Source of the DNA: Allium sativum
Lineage: Eukaryota > Streptophyta > Magnoliopsida > Asparagales > Amaryllidaceae
NCBI GenBank assembly: GCA_030737875.1
Contig: CM060918.1
Location: 775,490,552 to 775,554,551, forward strand
Reading direction: 5' to 3'
Length of the DNA: 64,000 bases
The notes beneath the pieces are model-generated. The model made no database searches, was not told the DNA's origin, and saw only the letters and a program-made list of their open reading frames with translations. The position numbers and the translations under genes were made by a program. Shown here one piece after another: positions 1 to 11,345 of this stretch (the stretch's first letter is position 1; each line of letters begins with the position of its first letter).

Positions 1-1555
1 CTTGAATTTACTTTGAAGTCACACCATCACCGAGCCAAATTACATCATTGCTCTATGGCTAGGGTTCAGGGGGTTGCCCCCGAAAAATATTTTTTTCAGA
101 CATTTTTGTTCAAATCTGAGTCATACTCGAAAAATAAATTTTCCAGAAATGACCCTATTATGCACGACTGATCAGATCATGCTCGATCCCTATGAGCACG
201 ACCGACCAGATGTTGCTCGACCCCAATCCTTCAACCAGAAGCCATCCTGCACGACTAAGCCTCCTGACCGACCTACCCCAGGCCATGCTCAACCCAACCT
301 TGCTCGAGCCAACACTGCCTGACCAGACTTCCTTACACCATAACCATGCTCGAGCCCATGCTCGACCGACCATAACTTGCTCGACTAGAACTGCTGCTCG
401 ACCCTGACCAAGTCCTGCTCGAGCCTAGGCTCGCTCGACCCGACTACGTGCGACCGACCCTGTGACTTGTTCTCCAAGACACCACTACGACTGACCAACC
501 TTGGATGGTCACAAACGACCCAAAACCTGCACTCCTCCATTTCCACTCCAATTTCGATCAAAACTTCGCCAAACGATAGATTCGATGAAACCAACTTGTC
601 AAATCCATCAAATATGACCACAAACATGATATGAATCCATTAACAACACGAAAACGTTGATTATCACTAAAGGTTACGCAAATCACTCCAATATCATGAT
701 GATTGATCATTGCACAAAGTTATAGATCTAACTTACATAATCATATAAAATGGCATAGGAGTTACCAATCTAAACTTGCTAAAATAGATCATAGGGTGAT
801 TCATATGAAAACGGACTTGTCATGGTATAGAACTATGGTTAAACACTTGAATATGATAAAAACATGATCAAACACTCATATACTTCATTGAATCCATGTG
901 AGAGTTGCAAATCACTCACTGATCCTTCCAAATAAGCAAAAATCAATGCAATAAGATTCCGGACAGCAAGCACTTTGAACAAACCCCTTGATCTGATGAA
1001 CTCCCGCTTCAAATGATGTAGATCTAGCCTCCAATGATATAGATCTTTGATTTGCTTCCTTAGATTTTGATTTTTAATGGTGGAAATGTGTTAGAGGAAG
1101 GAGGAACATAGGCCACCTAATGAGGGAATAGAGAAATTAAACCATTTCTCATACCTCCCACCCCCTATTTATACCCTTCCACTAGACCACTAATGGACCT
1201 TCCCAAATCAGCCCACTGTGGCTCTCCAAACCTGAACAGCCAACTAAAAAACCTTAAAAGAATGATTCCTCCCAAACCGCTGATCCGAATCTTTAATGTA
1301 ACCACTCTACGGAAAGGTAATCATCATTTCCTTTCCAATGACACAAGTCTCACTACCTGATTCGACCCAAGTCAAAAGTTATGCCCTGTACAAGACTGAC
1401 AGGTGCAAAATGGTCACAAACAAAATCGGTAAAAATTATGGACATGTCTCACATCCACATAAGCAATATATTAAAATATGAGAATGATCCAACCCTCAGG
1501 GAATAAAATAAAAATATTTTACGATCTTCCGATACGTAAAATGTGGGCTGTTACA
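1..1555 (+). mobile_element. Element E: partial LTR, right end (chromovirus-like)
   Basis: The segment ends with the dinucleotide CA in GGGCTGTTACA at 1545-1555, a terminus typical of plant chromovirus (Tekay/Del-like) LTRs. A TATA-like TATTTATA lies at 1166-1173, about 390 bp before the end, where the promoter of a sense LTR would sit. The left end is outside the window, so it may be a solo LTR or the 3' LTR of a longer element. The candidate target duplication following it is GGAGC (1556-1560) and cannot be tested here. No coding ORF is convincing inside; the short ORFs at 74-627 are translations of a repeated TGCTCGACC-type motif. Lineage assignment rests only on the terminus. Confidence 0.55.
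150..470. repeat. Cluster of CTCGACC/GACCGACC motifs in LTR E
   Basis: Variants of TGCTCGACC, GACCGACC and GCTCGAGCC recur about every 20-30 bases here. They are imperfect, have no fixed period and lie upstream of the LTR's TATA box, as repeated upstream (U3) elements would. The same core occurs in LTR and leader of the unrelated element C at 3959-4660 and 5330-5880. Confidence 0.6.
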
Positions 1556-2003
1556 GGAGCAATGATAAAACAAGGATGTCAAGATGTCTGAGCGAGGAAG
1601 CAGAAAGATATTTTGCAGATTTCTTGTCTAATGTTGAGGACACCGATATATCATCATTTGATGGTGATAAAAGCGACACAAGTTCAGCCATAGGAAGCAG
1701 CGTAAGAATTAAGGATTCTTCTGTTGCTTATAATGTTATTTCAGAAGTCCGTGGAATTCTGGCAAACGGAACTTCTCCTCTGGCGAAGACTTCTGTTGCA
1801 TATAATGTTATATTAGAAATTCATGAAATCTTGGCAAATAGAACTTCTCCTCCGCCAGAGACTTTAGCTGCATCTAATTCTTATCCGAGGTTCATAAATT
1901 TTTTCCAAATGCAACTTCTTTGCCAACAAAGACTGATGGTGTTTTTCTTCCATGGTTAGATTTGGAGAAGCAACGACGCCTCTCCTTTTCCATGCAAAAC
2001 TAA
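1556..2003 (+). pseudogene. Fragment of an unidentified coding exon, C-terminal, one frameshift
   Basis: Immediately right of the LTR E end there is an open frame of about 115 codons, then a frame change near a run of T at about 1895-1904, then 32 more codons ending at TAA 2001-2003. Composition is protein-like (acidic Ser-rich stretch, then a proline-rich part and the tail LPWLDLEKQRRLSFSMQN). It contains an internal duplication: a segment beginning SVAYNVISEVRGILAN is followed about 26 residues later by SVAYNVILEIHEILAN. I do not recognise the family. It could be the last exon of a host gene cut by the insertion of E, or a captured fragment; it has no visible start of its own. Confidence 0.35.
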
Positions 2004-3350
2004 GGCCAGGTTATTATTCCACCTTTGTAATTCTATACAATTCTTTATTCTACCATTTAATTGTATTCATATCAAAGAATATGACGCTGAAGTTAGCAAT
2101 CCGGCCTCAATTCCTGCACTCAAACTACATTTTTTTTATTTTAAAATGTAGCGAATTCTATTTCAAAACATAAGCTTTTCTAGAATCGATAAATTAGCAA
2201 CAATAAATAAAAGATAAGAAAATGATAAAGCAGAAGCAATCAGGTATAATAAAAGCCAATAGTCTGAAAGTAACAAGACATAACCTAAAAAAACAAGGGT
2301 TGCTGAATAATGAACTTCATTGAATACCGAAAAAAATATGATTTTAATTTGCACAAGTACCAGTTTTATCGGTATGATTTATTTTAATTTTGGATACAAC
2401 TTAAAATGCATTAAATGAAGATTTCTGTATCATATATCTTGATGTGCCACAAGCGAATCTCTAGAAAAAAATTGACTGATAGATTTTAGAAACTAAGATG
2501 ATTTTATAGTATATTGTCTATCTATATGAAAACAGTTATGGATTTTGATGTAGTAGAAGTAGTGTAGAGGATATGCTTGAATGCTATTGAAGTGGAATGC
2601 TAAAAGATTTGCATCTTTAGCAAATTAGTCACTTTTGTTCGTAAATAAGGTGATTCTTATCAGTTAGTCTAGAAGAATAGGTAAGTTGCACCAGGGTTAA
2701 AATATGTTAGGTTTGGTTAGCTATAAAACCTTAGTTGCATATATCCGAAACTGCTTTGCTTGCTGAAATAAAAGCAATAGCATTACCATTAGAGATTCTA
2801 GCAACGTTACCAACTTCATTACCCATTTCAACAATGGCTCCAGGAGCATCAAAATTATAACTTGGACTAAAAATTTCTTTCAATTTCAAGCTTGTGATAC
2901 TAAAATTTGTTTGTCTCTTATCAGTTTGAATCAAATCAGATATTGAAATATTAATCAAATTTCCCACACATCCCCAGATTTCAGGATTTCGGGGGGTATA
3001 TCATGTGAAATAGAGTGGGAGTGCATGGGCCTCATCTCTAGATTTCAAGGGAGCTCATTGTTTTTGCACTGTTCAGTTAATATACCCGAGGCACTTTCGT
3101 GTAAAACAGCAAAATCGAAACAATAGTACTACAATTGCACACATTGTTACCATGTACATATTTTCTTCCATTAAATAAATATATCATATAAAAGTCAAAA
3201 GGTCGATACATAATCATTTAAAGGTCATTTAGATTAATGTCTTTTTTTCCTTTTTCTATTCTTTCACAAATGTCATACATAACAAATGTGCTGTCGGGCA
3301 CCCTATTTATTTTGCCTTTTTATATTTTATTAAATTTTGGAGATCGAATT
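2004..3350. other. AT-rich sequence without a recognised gene
   Basis: No retroelement domain, repeat array or RNA gene is recognisable. A 78-codon frame on the - strand (2731-2967) has a plausible protein composition (contains FDAPGAIVEMGNEVGNVARI) and could be an exon remnant, but there is no second exon or homology I can name. This is the target DNA into which element C inserted, so it is the oldest sequence in this part of the window. Confidence 0.4.
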
Positions 3351-4366
3351 TGTTAAAACCCAACTTGGATTAAAATACCAAAGGTACACTAATAGTACTT
3401 CACCAATCGGTAAGAAAAGAGGCCACAATCACAATAAAATTAAAGGAGACACAAATTTTATAGTGGTTCAATCTTAGGAAAGATCTACATCCACTTTGGC
3501 AACATTTTCCATTGACAATTTAAGAGTCACAAGTCTAGAATCACTCAAAAGTACATTCATATGCTTCATGATACAAAAGCTTCACTCAATTCAATACAAA
3601 TCAGCGGAGAATTAAATGGATCTTGCTAAATGTAAGGAGAAATGGTGGAGAATCTTCAATCTCTAGAATGCTTGATCACTTTTGGTGGATTTCATGATGG
3701 ATTCGATGCTTGATCTTTGCTTTTAGATGTTAGGTGTTAGAATCTCTTGGAACAGGAGTGAATGCAATTCGGCAGCCCTTCAGGGTGATGGAAACCGATC
3801 CCTAAAAGTAGGGAAGCCATGGCCTATTTATAGGAGAAGTTCGAGTGAAGTGGTGAACTGAAATGTGTATATGCAGACTATGAGTCGAACATACAAGTAA
3901 TTACAGAAATGCCACTGCCAGCTGCTGATAGCTGTAACCATTTGTCTACTTGAATCATTGTTCGACCGTCCCAGGGAGCCAATACCGACCCCTTGATAGC
4001 ACCAGGCTTGACTGACCCTATGCATGTGTGACCGACCCTTTGATATGCATCATGTTCAACTGACCCTTAATACCTGTTCGAGCTTGAATGGCGTTCGAGC
4101 CACCTTGTCCGAATGGGTTCCATTTGATCCTGAGCAGTGTTCTACCCTGAGATTTGCCTAACTAGGTCAAGAGCATGCCCAACCCATTCCTTAGTTCGAC
4201 TCACAATATATTTAAGCCATCTTCTGGTTCGACCCACATGATGTTCAAGCATGTAGTCTCGTTCGACCCTCATATGACCTGAATGACGACCGACTACTTT
4301 TGCTGTGTACGATCCTTATAATAGTTTCTATCTATTAATATGTGCTTGATCCTTTATGGATAAACA
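3351..4366 (-). mobile_element. 3' LTR of element C
   Basis: The LTR begins TGTTAAAACC at 3351 and ends ...GATAAACA at 4366 (1,016 bp, TG...CA). Directly beyond it is the polypurine tract. On the - strand a TATA-like CTATAAATAG lies at about 3824-3833. A hairpin shared with the LTRs of A and B lies at 3462-3495 (outer stem AGTGG/CCACT, inner stem ATC/GAT), 111 bp from the LTR's downstream end. The part from 3955 to 4320, upstream of the TATA box in the sense direction, is rich in GTTCGACC-like motifs. Confidence 0.8.
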
Positions 4367-4380
4367 TTTTCCCCTCAAAG
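4367..4380 (-). promoter_or_regulatory. Polypurine tract of element C
   Basis: On the - strand this reads CTTTGAGGGGAAAA and abuts the TG end of the 3' LTR. It is the expected primer site for plus-strand cDNA synthesis. Elements A and B have a closely similar tract at the same place (CTTCGAGGGGGCAAAA). Confidence 0.8.
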
Positions 4381-6312
4381 TTTATAACTTTTGTCTTGCA
4401 AAGATTTATAGACTTTGAAGTGATTTAATATAGCTCGCATTGCTAGATTAAATTTGAATTCATACTGGATGATCGTACATAGTTCAGAGAATGCTTGTAG
4501 TCACATTAAGTTAAACAAGCAACCTGGGTCAAGCAAGCCATTTGGATCGAACGTGTTCAGGGTCGAACACATCTTCTAGGTCGATCGAGTTACTAGTTCG
4601 GACTTGTTTAAGGTCGGACACACATTTTGGGTCGACCGAACCACCTGGTCGAACACGCCTCTTCGTCTCCCAGCCTTTTATATTGCTTTGGCTTCTCATT
4701 TTTCCACTTCTTTCATTTCCTCCGGAAAACCTGATTAATGGCAGTCACTCCTTCTTGAAATTCCCCTACGCTTCAATCCTTCTTTTTTCCAAATCCGGTT
4801 CCAACTGAGTCTTGAGCTGTCAATCAATGAAGCTTGTTCGCTCTTGCAACAAAATCGACTTGACCTTGAACTACTTTGGATCGGTTATTTTCCTTCATTT
4901 CCGAAGTGCTCTATGAAATTTAAGTGATTTTCCTTTCTCTTTTGTATTTGATTTGGTTTGTAAAAGTCTAGATCTGAAATGAAGTGTTTAAAACATAGTT
5001 TGAATATGAATTGGACATTTTGGGTTGATGTTGACGAGTTTTGGATTGAATTTGAATGAATTGCAGACGTGGTTGTATAATTGGTTGAACATGTGGAATT
5101 GAAATTATTCGGAAACTCTTCGAACTCTGATTTGTACTTGGTGCACACTATATGTTTGGTTAAATTCTTGTGACACGCAATTTTCAATCACTTTGTTGAT
5201 TTGTCCACACACTTGTGTTTGAATGCCCTACGCTTGTCACTTGAACTCATTTTTGTTGCATCCGTAGTGTAGATAACTTTGAATCAAACTTTAGCAATGA
5301 TTTGTTCATGTTGTACCATCCTAGGCTTTGCTCGAGCCTATGCATCATGCTTGACCCAAATCAATGTCTGATCCTTGCATAATTCATCCCGTTCGACCCT
5401 CTAAGGTTGGCCTTGTTCGACCCACTTAAAGCTCGAACATGCTCGACCCTGTTTGGGTTGAACATGTTCAACCCTATAGGGTTGGCCATGTTCGAACCAC
5501 TTAAGGCTCGAACATGCTCGACCTTATTTGAGTTGAACGTATTCGACCCTATACGGTTGGGCATGTTCGACCCAACTTAGGTTCAAACATGCTCGACCCT
5601 TTTTGGGTTAAACGTGTTTGACCTATAGGGTTGGCTAAGTTCGAACCATTTAAGGCTCAAACATGCTCGACCTTGTTTGGGTTGAACGCATTTGAACCTA
5701 TAGGGTTGGCCATGTTCGACCCAACTTAGGCTTGAACATGCTCGACCCTGTTTGGGTTGAACATGTTCAACCCTATGGGGTAGGTCATGCTCGACCCAAT
5801 TAAGGGTCGAACATGCTCGACCATGTTTGGGCTGAACATGTTTGACCTTCATGGGTCGGACAGGCTTGTTCTTGCTAAGGCTCAAACTTGTTTTGGTCAT
5901 GTTTATGCATGTTTGAGTTGCTTGGGAGCGAGCGAGATCTTGCTGTTTGGTTGGAGTTTATACTTGCAATGTATGTTGAAATTCGCTGCTTGCACACATT
6001 AACTTAATACCATACCTTTGGTTTGCAAACTTGATTGTTTACAACCTAACCATGTTTGAGCCTGCTAAATTTAGGCCTGTTTGACCGACCCTATGAGTTC
6101 AAATACGTTCGACTCTATGTTGTTCGGTTGAGCTTGATCCTGCTCTGGCTCGAGCATGGTTAAAAACTTTGGTATCTTTGCGATTAGTTTGTAATTTGTA
6201 TTGATTTCCAAGTTTTTTGGATGCAAAATCTGCGATTTATCTTTAAGCATAGCTGTTCACATAGTAAATGTTAACCCAACAACAATTATGTCAGAATCCC
6301 AAAGAAGGAACC
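4381..6312 (+). other. Leader region between polypurine tract and eORF of C
   Basis: This 1.9-kb stretch has no protein-like frame. It holds scattered GGTCGAACAC-type motifs (4540-4660), a weak TATA-like TTTTATATTG near 4676-4685 followed by a C/T-rich leader, and the 75-bp repeat array at about 5330-5880. By position it matches the eORF promoter and leader of A and B, but no telo-box is evident. Confidence 0.5.
5330..5880. repeat. 75-bp tandem repeat array in element C
   Basis: The string CATGCTCGACC recurs at about 5438, 5513, 5588, 5663, 5737 and 5812, a period of 74-75 bp. Within each unit, half-unit motifs GAACATG(C/T)TCGACC and GGTTGGCCATGTTCGACC alternate, so the array may descend from a shorter 36-38-bp unit. 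The apparent ORFs across it on both strands (5361-5900) are translations of the repeat, not genes. Confidence 0.85.
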
Positions 6313-9300
6313 ATGTCTGGTGAAGCTAGTAGTTCTGGACAAGTTGATGGAGCCACATCTAGGACAAATGCCATCTAAAACTTCCCTAAGCCTCGACCAT
6401 ATTCCCCTATACCCCTCGAGAGACATGAGACAGAACTTTCCTTTAACTCATTCCAACAATTTTGTAAGGAATATGGGATTTCAAAAAAGAAGAAGCCAGA
6501 TTCCCCAAAAAAATGAATTTGCTGACGTTCCTTATCCCGGATACGTCATAGTAAACCAATATATGTTAATAGGCAGGGTGACCCTCTCCCTTTAATCCTT
6601 ACATAGAGACAATTCTTAAGAGCTTGGCCAATGCCCCATATCAGTTACACCCAAATGGTTACTTTTCCCTAATGGGTCTTTATATACTGTTTATGAGGAT
6701 CAAAGAGCGCGCACCTACCTTTCAAGACATCTTCTCTATGTATTCTTTTAAGAGGAGGAAGGGTCGTCCCTCAATTATTTTTGTCGAGAGCCGAAGCTCT
6801 AGGATTATTTCTGATTTACTCGAGAGTGCCCGAGGGTTCCCTAACCAATATTTCTTTGTTCGTTGCCCTTCGAACTTCCACGGTTACTGGACGGAAGGAG
6901 GTGAACATTCTACGCTCTTTTATTCCATTTTCTCCTTTATTCCAGCGCTGACATATGAAATTATATTGCAGTGACTCCCACTGATAATGATAATCCTTTT
7001 GATCAAGTTCCCTTTAAAACCCCAACGGATGTTCCTGAGAATGAAAGGAGCAGGAGATTCTTACTCACGGAAGGGTTTCTCCGTCAATGCAACAAGCTTC
7101 CTCCCTTGCGAACTTTAAGGACAAATTCGACAGATAAGAAAGATAGTCTTCATAAATCCCCGACCAAGAAAGCTCGAATAGGGAAGTGCATTATTCCTGC
7201 AGAAAGCAATAAAGCCTCTCCCAAATCGAAACTAGCTTCTATTGAGAAGGAATCATCTCGAAATCCTCATTGTGGAAAAACACTTGAGGACATAGGAATT
7301 TTCTTAAATGATCCTCCTCCGACTGGTTCGTTATTAGATGTTTCATGAACAAACTTTCTTTACTCTTACTTAAGTCTTACACTCTCAATACCCGATATAG
7401 GCTTTTTTTATTTTGCTTCAGTGCTTTATAGCTTAAGTACTAAAATTTTGCTTTTTCCCTTTCTTAGATTCATAAATGAGACGCTCCCTTGAGGATATCT
7501 TTGAACAGGATGTCTAGCAATTCGATCCCAAAAATTTCATTAAACCTCAGTCTTCCCATCATTCGAAGCACTCAAACGTTCACAACTCGCTTATCAACCT
7601 CGCTGAATTGGCGACCTTGTTGAAACTGAGCATCAAAGGAAGTGAATAAATTATCATTTTGATAGGCTGGAGGTTGAGAGGATTAAAGAGCTAGAACAGC
7701 GAAAAAGGAATAACGAGAAGAAGAGAGAAAGGAGCGATAAGAGTAAAGGTGATTACGGGAAGCGCCACAAATCAGATAAGCATCCAATGCCAAATCTTAC
7801 AGTGTCAGACATTCAATATATTGGCGATTACACATATTTGGCTTCCCCACCAGCTACTCCTACTTCTTCTGACCTTTAGACCATTATAGACAGGCCTCGT
7901 TACAAGATAAGGCCAACCAGCTTAATGCTTATCGAGTGCTTCAAAGGCTGGGATTTGAGAGGAATGTGCTTTGACGTGGACTTGCATCCTAATGACAAGC
8001 GGGATCTTCTTGAGAAAATAGCTAGTACCAAAACCAGTATGATCACTCAATATGACGTTGCTAAGAGTCAAGCCGAGGTCAAATTAGATAAACTAAGCGA
8101 GCGCATTGAAAAACAGCTTAGTAGTTGAAATGTATTTGCTCATGACCTCCAAAGACTTAATTCCACACGCCTTGACCATATTATAACATTGGAGAATGAC
8201 AAGGCTGCTCTAATTCACACACTTAAGTCTCAAAGCTCCACGAAGGATTATGAGGCTGAGATTGCTAAACTTAAGGAAGAGCTTGTTGCTTCGATACAGA
8301 AGGAAGATGTGCTTGTGAAACAAGTCCAATAAGCTCAAACTGCTCGACAGCTTGCAGAGTCCCAATTGGCTAAAGAAAGAAACACCTCCTCTATCCTAAG
8401 ACAAGAAAACCTAACTCTCCGACATAGGATTTCTTCTCAAATCTTATCCCTTGAGACGCTAACTAATAATGTTAAGTTTCTTGAGGAGGATAGTGATAAA
8501 GCCGTGGATGCTTATTTAAAGTTAAAGCAAATACCCAAGAGACCCTATTCAAATTTTATGTTCATAGTGTCATGGGTCGTGGTAGCTTGTATTATTTGGG
8601 AAAAGACTTTGCTGAGACCCTGGATCTTGTCTGGGAAGAAGTTCTCAGAATCGATGGAGGTAATCGTGGTGAAGAAAATCTTATAGAGGAGCTTTTAGAC
8701 GAGAAATCCCGTGAAGCTTTAGTGAAAGGATAGTTTATACTGAGGGAAAAGCGAGCATTGCTTGGTGATAAAGCTGGGCCTTCTGAAGGACAAGCTCATG
8801 ATGTAACAAATGATGATGCTCACACTCTCCTTGCTAAGATTGAAGCTTCCGATTTACAACTCTCAGCCAATCCTCCTGTTTCTCCGAAAGAAAAAGATGT
8901 GGAATTCGAGGAGCATAATATTGAGGAAAACTTAGCAGAAGAGTCTAACAAGGATGATGAAATGGATGATGATGCTGATGCAAACAGATTTGAGATTGAA
9001 GGGCATAAAGAACTTCAGGCTAGTCTTATCAGTGCAGGTAAACTTGAAATCATCGAAACTTTGCTATACTTAGACTGGCTATGCCTATTACCTGAGACAT
9101 CTGCATTTCGTGCTCATTGTTCATCTGCTTTAGGTCTAATCTCACCATCACCCTCCCCTGCTGTAGGAAAGACAGTGACTGGTGAAGCTATCAAAACTGA
9201 TTCAACCTTAATGTCTATTCCTCTTGAACAAGTTTCTGCTCCTGCTCCGGATGATCCATCCCTTCTTGCTTTCAACACCCCAAGTTCTCAAGATTCTCGA

Positions 9301-9552
9301 ATTCCAGCCATTGCTAACTTAGGTGAAGATGAGGATTATATTCCAAGTGGGAAGGATTCTCAGCAGACTACTGAAACTCTGGACAAAGAGACTGAGGATC
9401 CAAAGAAGGACAAATCCAAAGCTTCATCAACTTCTAGGTGTAGAGGGAAAAAGCATGCCGCTAAGAAGAAAGTTATCACTTTGTCATCTCAGGAAAGTCC
9501 CAGCGGGCCAGGTAAACAACCAGTTAGTGCTCCTTCCACTAAGCCTACTTAG
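6313..9552 (+). pseudogene. Element C antisense eORF (Transposase_28-like), decayed
   Basis: The start is ATG 6313 (MSGEASSSG), with a stop soon after (near 6376). The Transposase_28-like part is readable at about 6620-6890; its key segment is YQLHPNGYFSLMGLYILF, parallel to the LHPNAYAALYTLYIAY segment of element B. An intron-like gap ends TTATATTGCAG at 6971 and another ends CCTTTCTTAG at about 7466. A coiled-coil-like stretch spans about 7660-8550, and the conserved C-terminal domain is recognisable at about 8556-8730 (FAETLDLVWEEVLRIDGGN). An acidic segment and a Lys-rich tail (8758-9552) end at TAG. Several frameshifts and stops separate these parts. It opposes pol and lies between integrase and the 3' LTR, the position of antisense extra ORFs in Tat elements. 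Confidence 0.75.
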
Positions 9553-10609
9553 AGGTCGGGCAATAATAAACAGTAGTGCTCATGACTTTACTTTAGTTTC
9601 TGATTATCGTATCCAGACTGGTTGCATATGCAAGTGCCGACCCTCGCTCACTACTTTTATGCTTGTTACTTTACGCACATTTATGTCTGATACTTTTGCT
9701 CTGGACTTGTGATTCTGTGATCTGGTTCTATGAAATGAAACTGTGTTCTGCTTGTTGCACTTTAAGTTTTTATTTTCGCTTTGTCATACTTTGTTGCTTT
9801 GCATTCCACACTTGTTTTCTTTTCATGTTCAAAATAACAATTTTAATCACAAGTCATTTGTTATTGCAATGTTTGATATTAGAATGACCTCGCTTGCAAT
9901 TTTTGCAAATTGGGTTTTCAGTTGTAACCAGGATTATTGTTAGCTGGATTATTTTTACCAATTTTGTTAAATCTCCTTGATTCTGATTAGGTATTTGAGA
10001 TTTCTTGCCTATGACCAATCACTTTTGTGCTTGTCACTGTATTGAAGCTCTCAAGTTTGCCTTGGTCATTTCAAGAAATTCAACTTTGTTGGTTGAACTA
10101 ATCCTTGTAAATGCTAAACCTTTAATGTAAGATTGTGACGAGTTTGTGATATGTTTAAGTGAGCATTATGACATCTCTTTTATGCGGTGGTATTGCCCCC
10201 ATATCGAAATTTGTCACAAACTTTAAAGGTCAGGCATGACATTTTGTGATGGACTTCATTTGGAATCTCTGGGTCATGTGTTCTTGCCACTATAGAATTT
10301 CTTGGCATGATCATGATCAAAGATTTCTGGTCTAGTCGATACAAGTCGTACCTTTTTGTGAGGATAAATTTCTGTTTTTGTGCCCCTACTTGAGAGGTCC
10401 TATGTTTTTAGTATATTCAATCACATTTCTCGCTACCCTGATAATCCAAGCCCTTCGGAGATTAGATTTGAACATATGCCCCCAGAGAGGTCTTGCTTTT
10501 CGTACCTCCGAAGAGGTGCTTGTAAACCAGTTATTCATTATGACTGAATGACTCATCCACTTTTCGTATTTGTAGGGCACCTTCGAAAAGGTCTTTGGGT
10601 CCGTCATTA
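9553..10609. other. Spacer between eORF C and the repeat block
   Basis: T-rich on the + strand, without a coding frame that I can support. It corresponds to the 3' end of the eORF transcript and the far 3' UTR of the - strand genomic RNA. Confidence 0.5.
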
Positions 10610-10930
10610 ACAGAATTTAGAGGATCCGGCTTGTGGTCGGATGCCCCTGAGGGTGTCTTTAGAATCCCTAGGGGTGTCGTAATTGACCCATGTATAAATG
10701 GCACTAGCGATTGACCAGGTGCCCCTTAGGGGAGGTATTTGGTTTAAAAGCCCAGTGTTTGTCGCAGTCAGCTCGTGTATCAATGGCACCAGCGATCAAC
10801 TAGGTGCCTCTCGGAGAGGTCTTTGGTCAAATGCCCAGTATTTGTTGTAATCGGACCATGTAATAATGGCACTGACAATCAATTGGGTGCCCCTCGGGGA
10901 AGTCTTTGGTTTAAAGCTTCATTGTTTTAT
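10610..10930. repeat. About 84-bp imperfect repeats with small hairpins, 3' UTR of C
   Basis: The segment GGTGCCCCT...GGTATTTGGTTTAAAAGCCC recurs at about 10718, 10802 and 10885 (period 83-85 bp), with a degenerate copy before. Each copy begins with a short inverted repeat: CCCCTTAGGGG, then CCTCTCGGAGAGG, then CCCCTCGGGG. The second copy changes both arms together, so pairing is kept. Element B has hairpin-bearing 109-bp repeats in the same location. Confidence 0.65.
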
Positions 10931-11345
10931 AGGGCGGGCGCTAGTTCGTTCATCGGGTTTTACCCCGATTTGTTAGAACTAGGATAATGGACCTTGCAAT
11001 TAAGAATGTGCCCCTTCGGTGAAACCGACGACTTCATTTGTAGCTTGAACCCCGCATTATTTGACCGTCCAATTCCTGGTGTCCCTTATTTTTTGTGTTG
11101 TGCTTCACCCCTTCATATTTGTTGCAAGTGAAGCTTTAAGCATTGAGCAATAGGCATTTGAGCTATCGCAATCAGGATGTGCTGTACTGGTCACGCGACT
11201 TTGTTAGGTCATAAATGCGTCTACGTTCTTTTAGGGGACCTGCAATCAAAATCGAATTTGAGCAATTTGTAAACAAGAATTTGAAAATGTAAGATTTAGG
11301 AAAGTAAAGTAGTTTCTTTCAGTAGTATATACAAAGCTTGTTAAA
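10931..11345. other. Unassigned 3' UTR sequence of element C
   Basis: No gene or repeat is evident. Unlike A and B, I could not find the AGTGG...CCACT hairpin downstream of the integrase end in this element. Confidence 0.4.

Noticed and set aside
2731..2967. 78-codon - strand frame as a gene
   Set aside because: Protein-like composition but no start context, partner exon or recognisable family; kept only as a remark in the spacer.
5330..5880. CRISPR-like regularly spaced repeats
   Set aside because: Repeats are contiguous and diverged without unique spacers, in a plant retroelement; it is a minisatellite.
5361..5900. Two - strand frames rich in HVQPKQGRAC-type repeats
   Set aside because: They are translations of the 75-bp tandem array.
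7515..7526. TAG CAA TTC in eORF C, similar to the leaky-stop motif
   Set aside because: The last base does not fit CARYYA and no stop occurs at the matching place in eORF A or B, so it is more likely a decay mutation.
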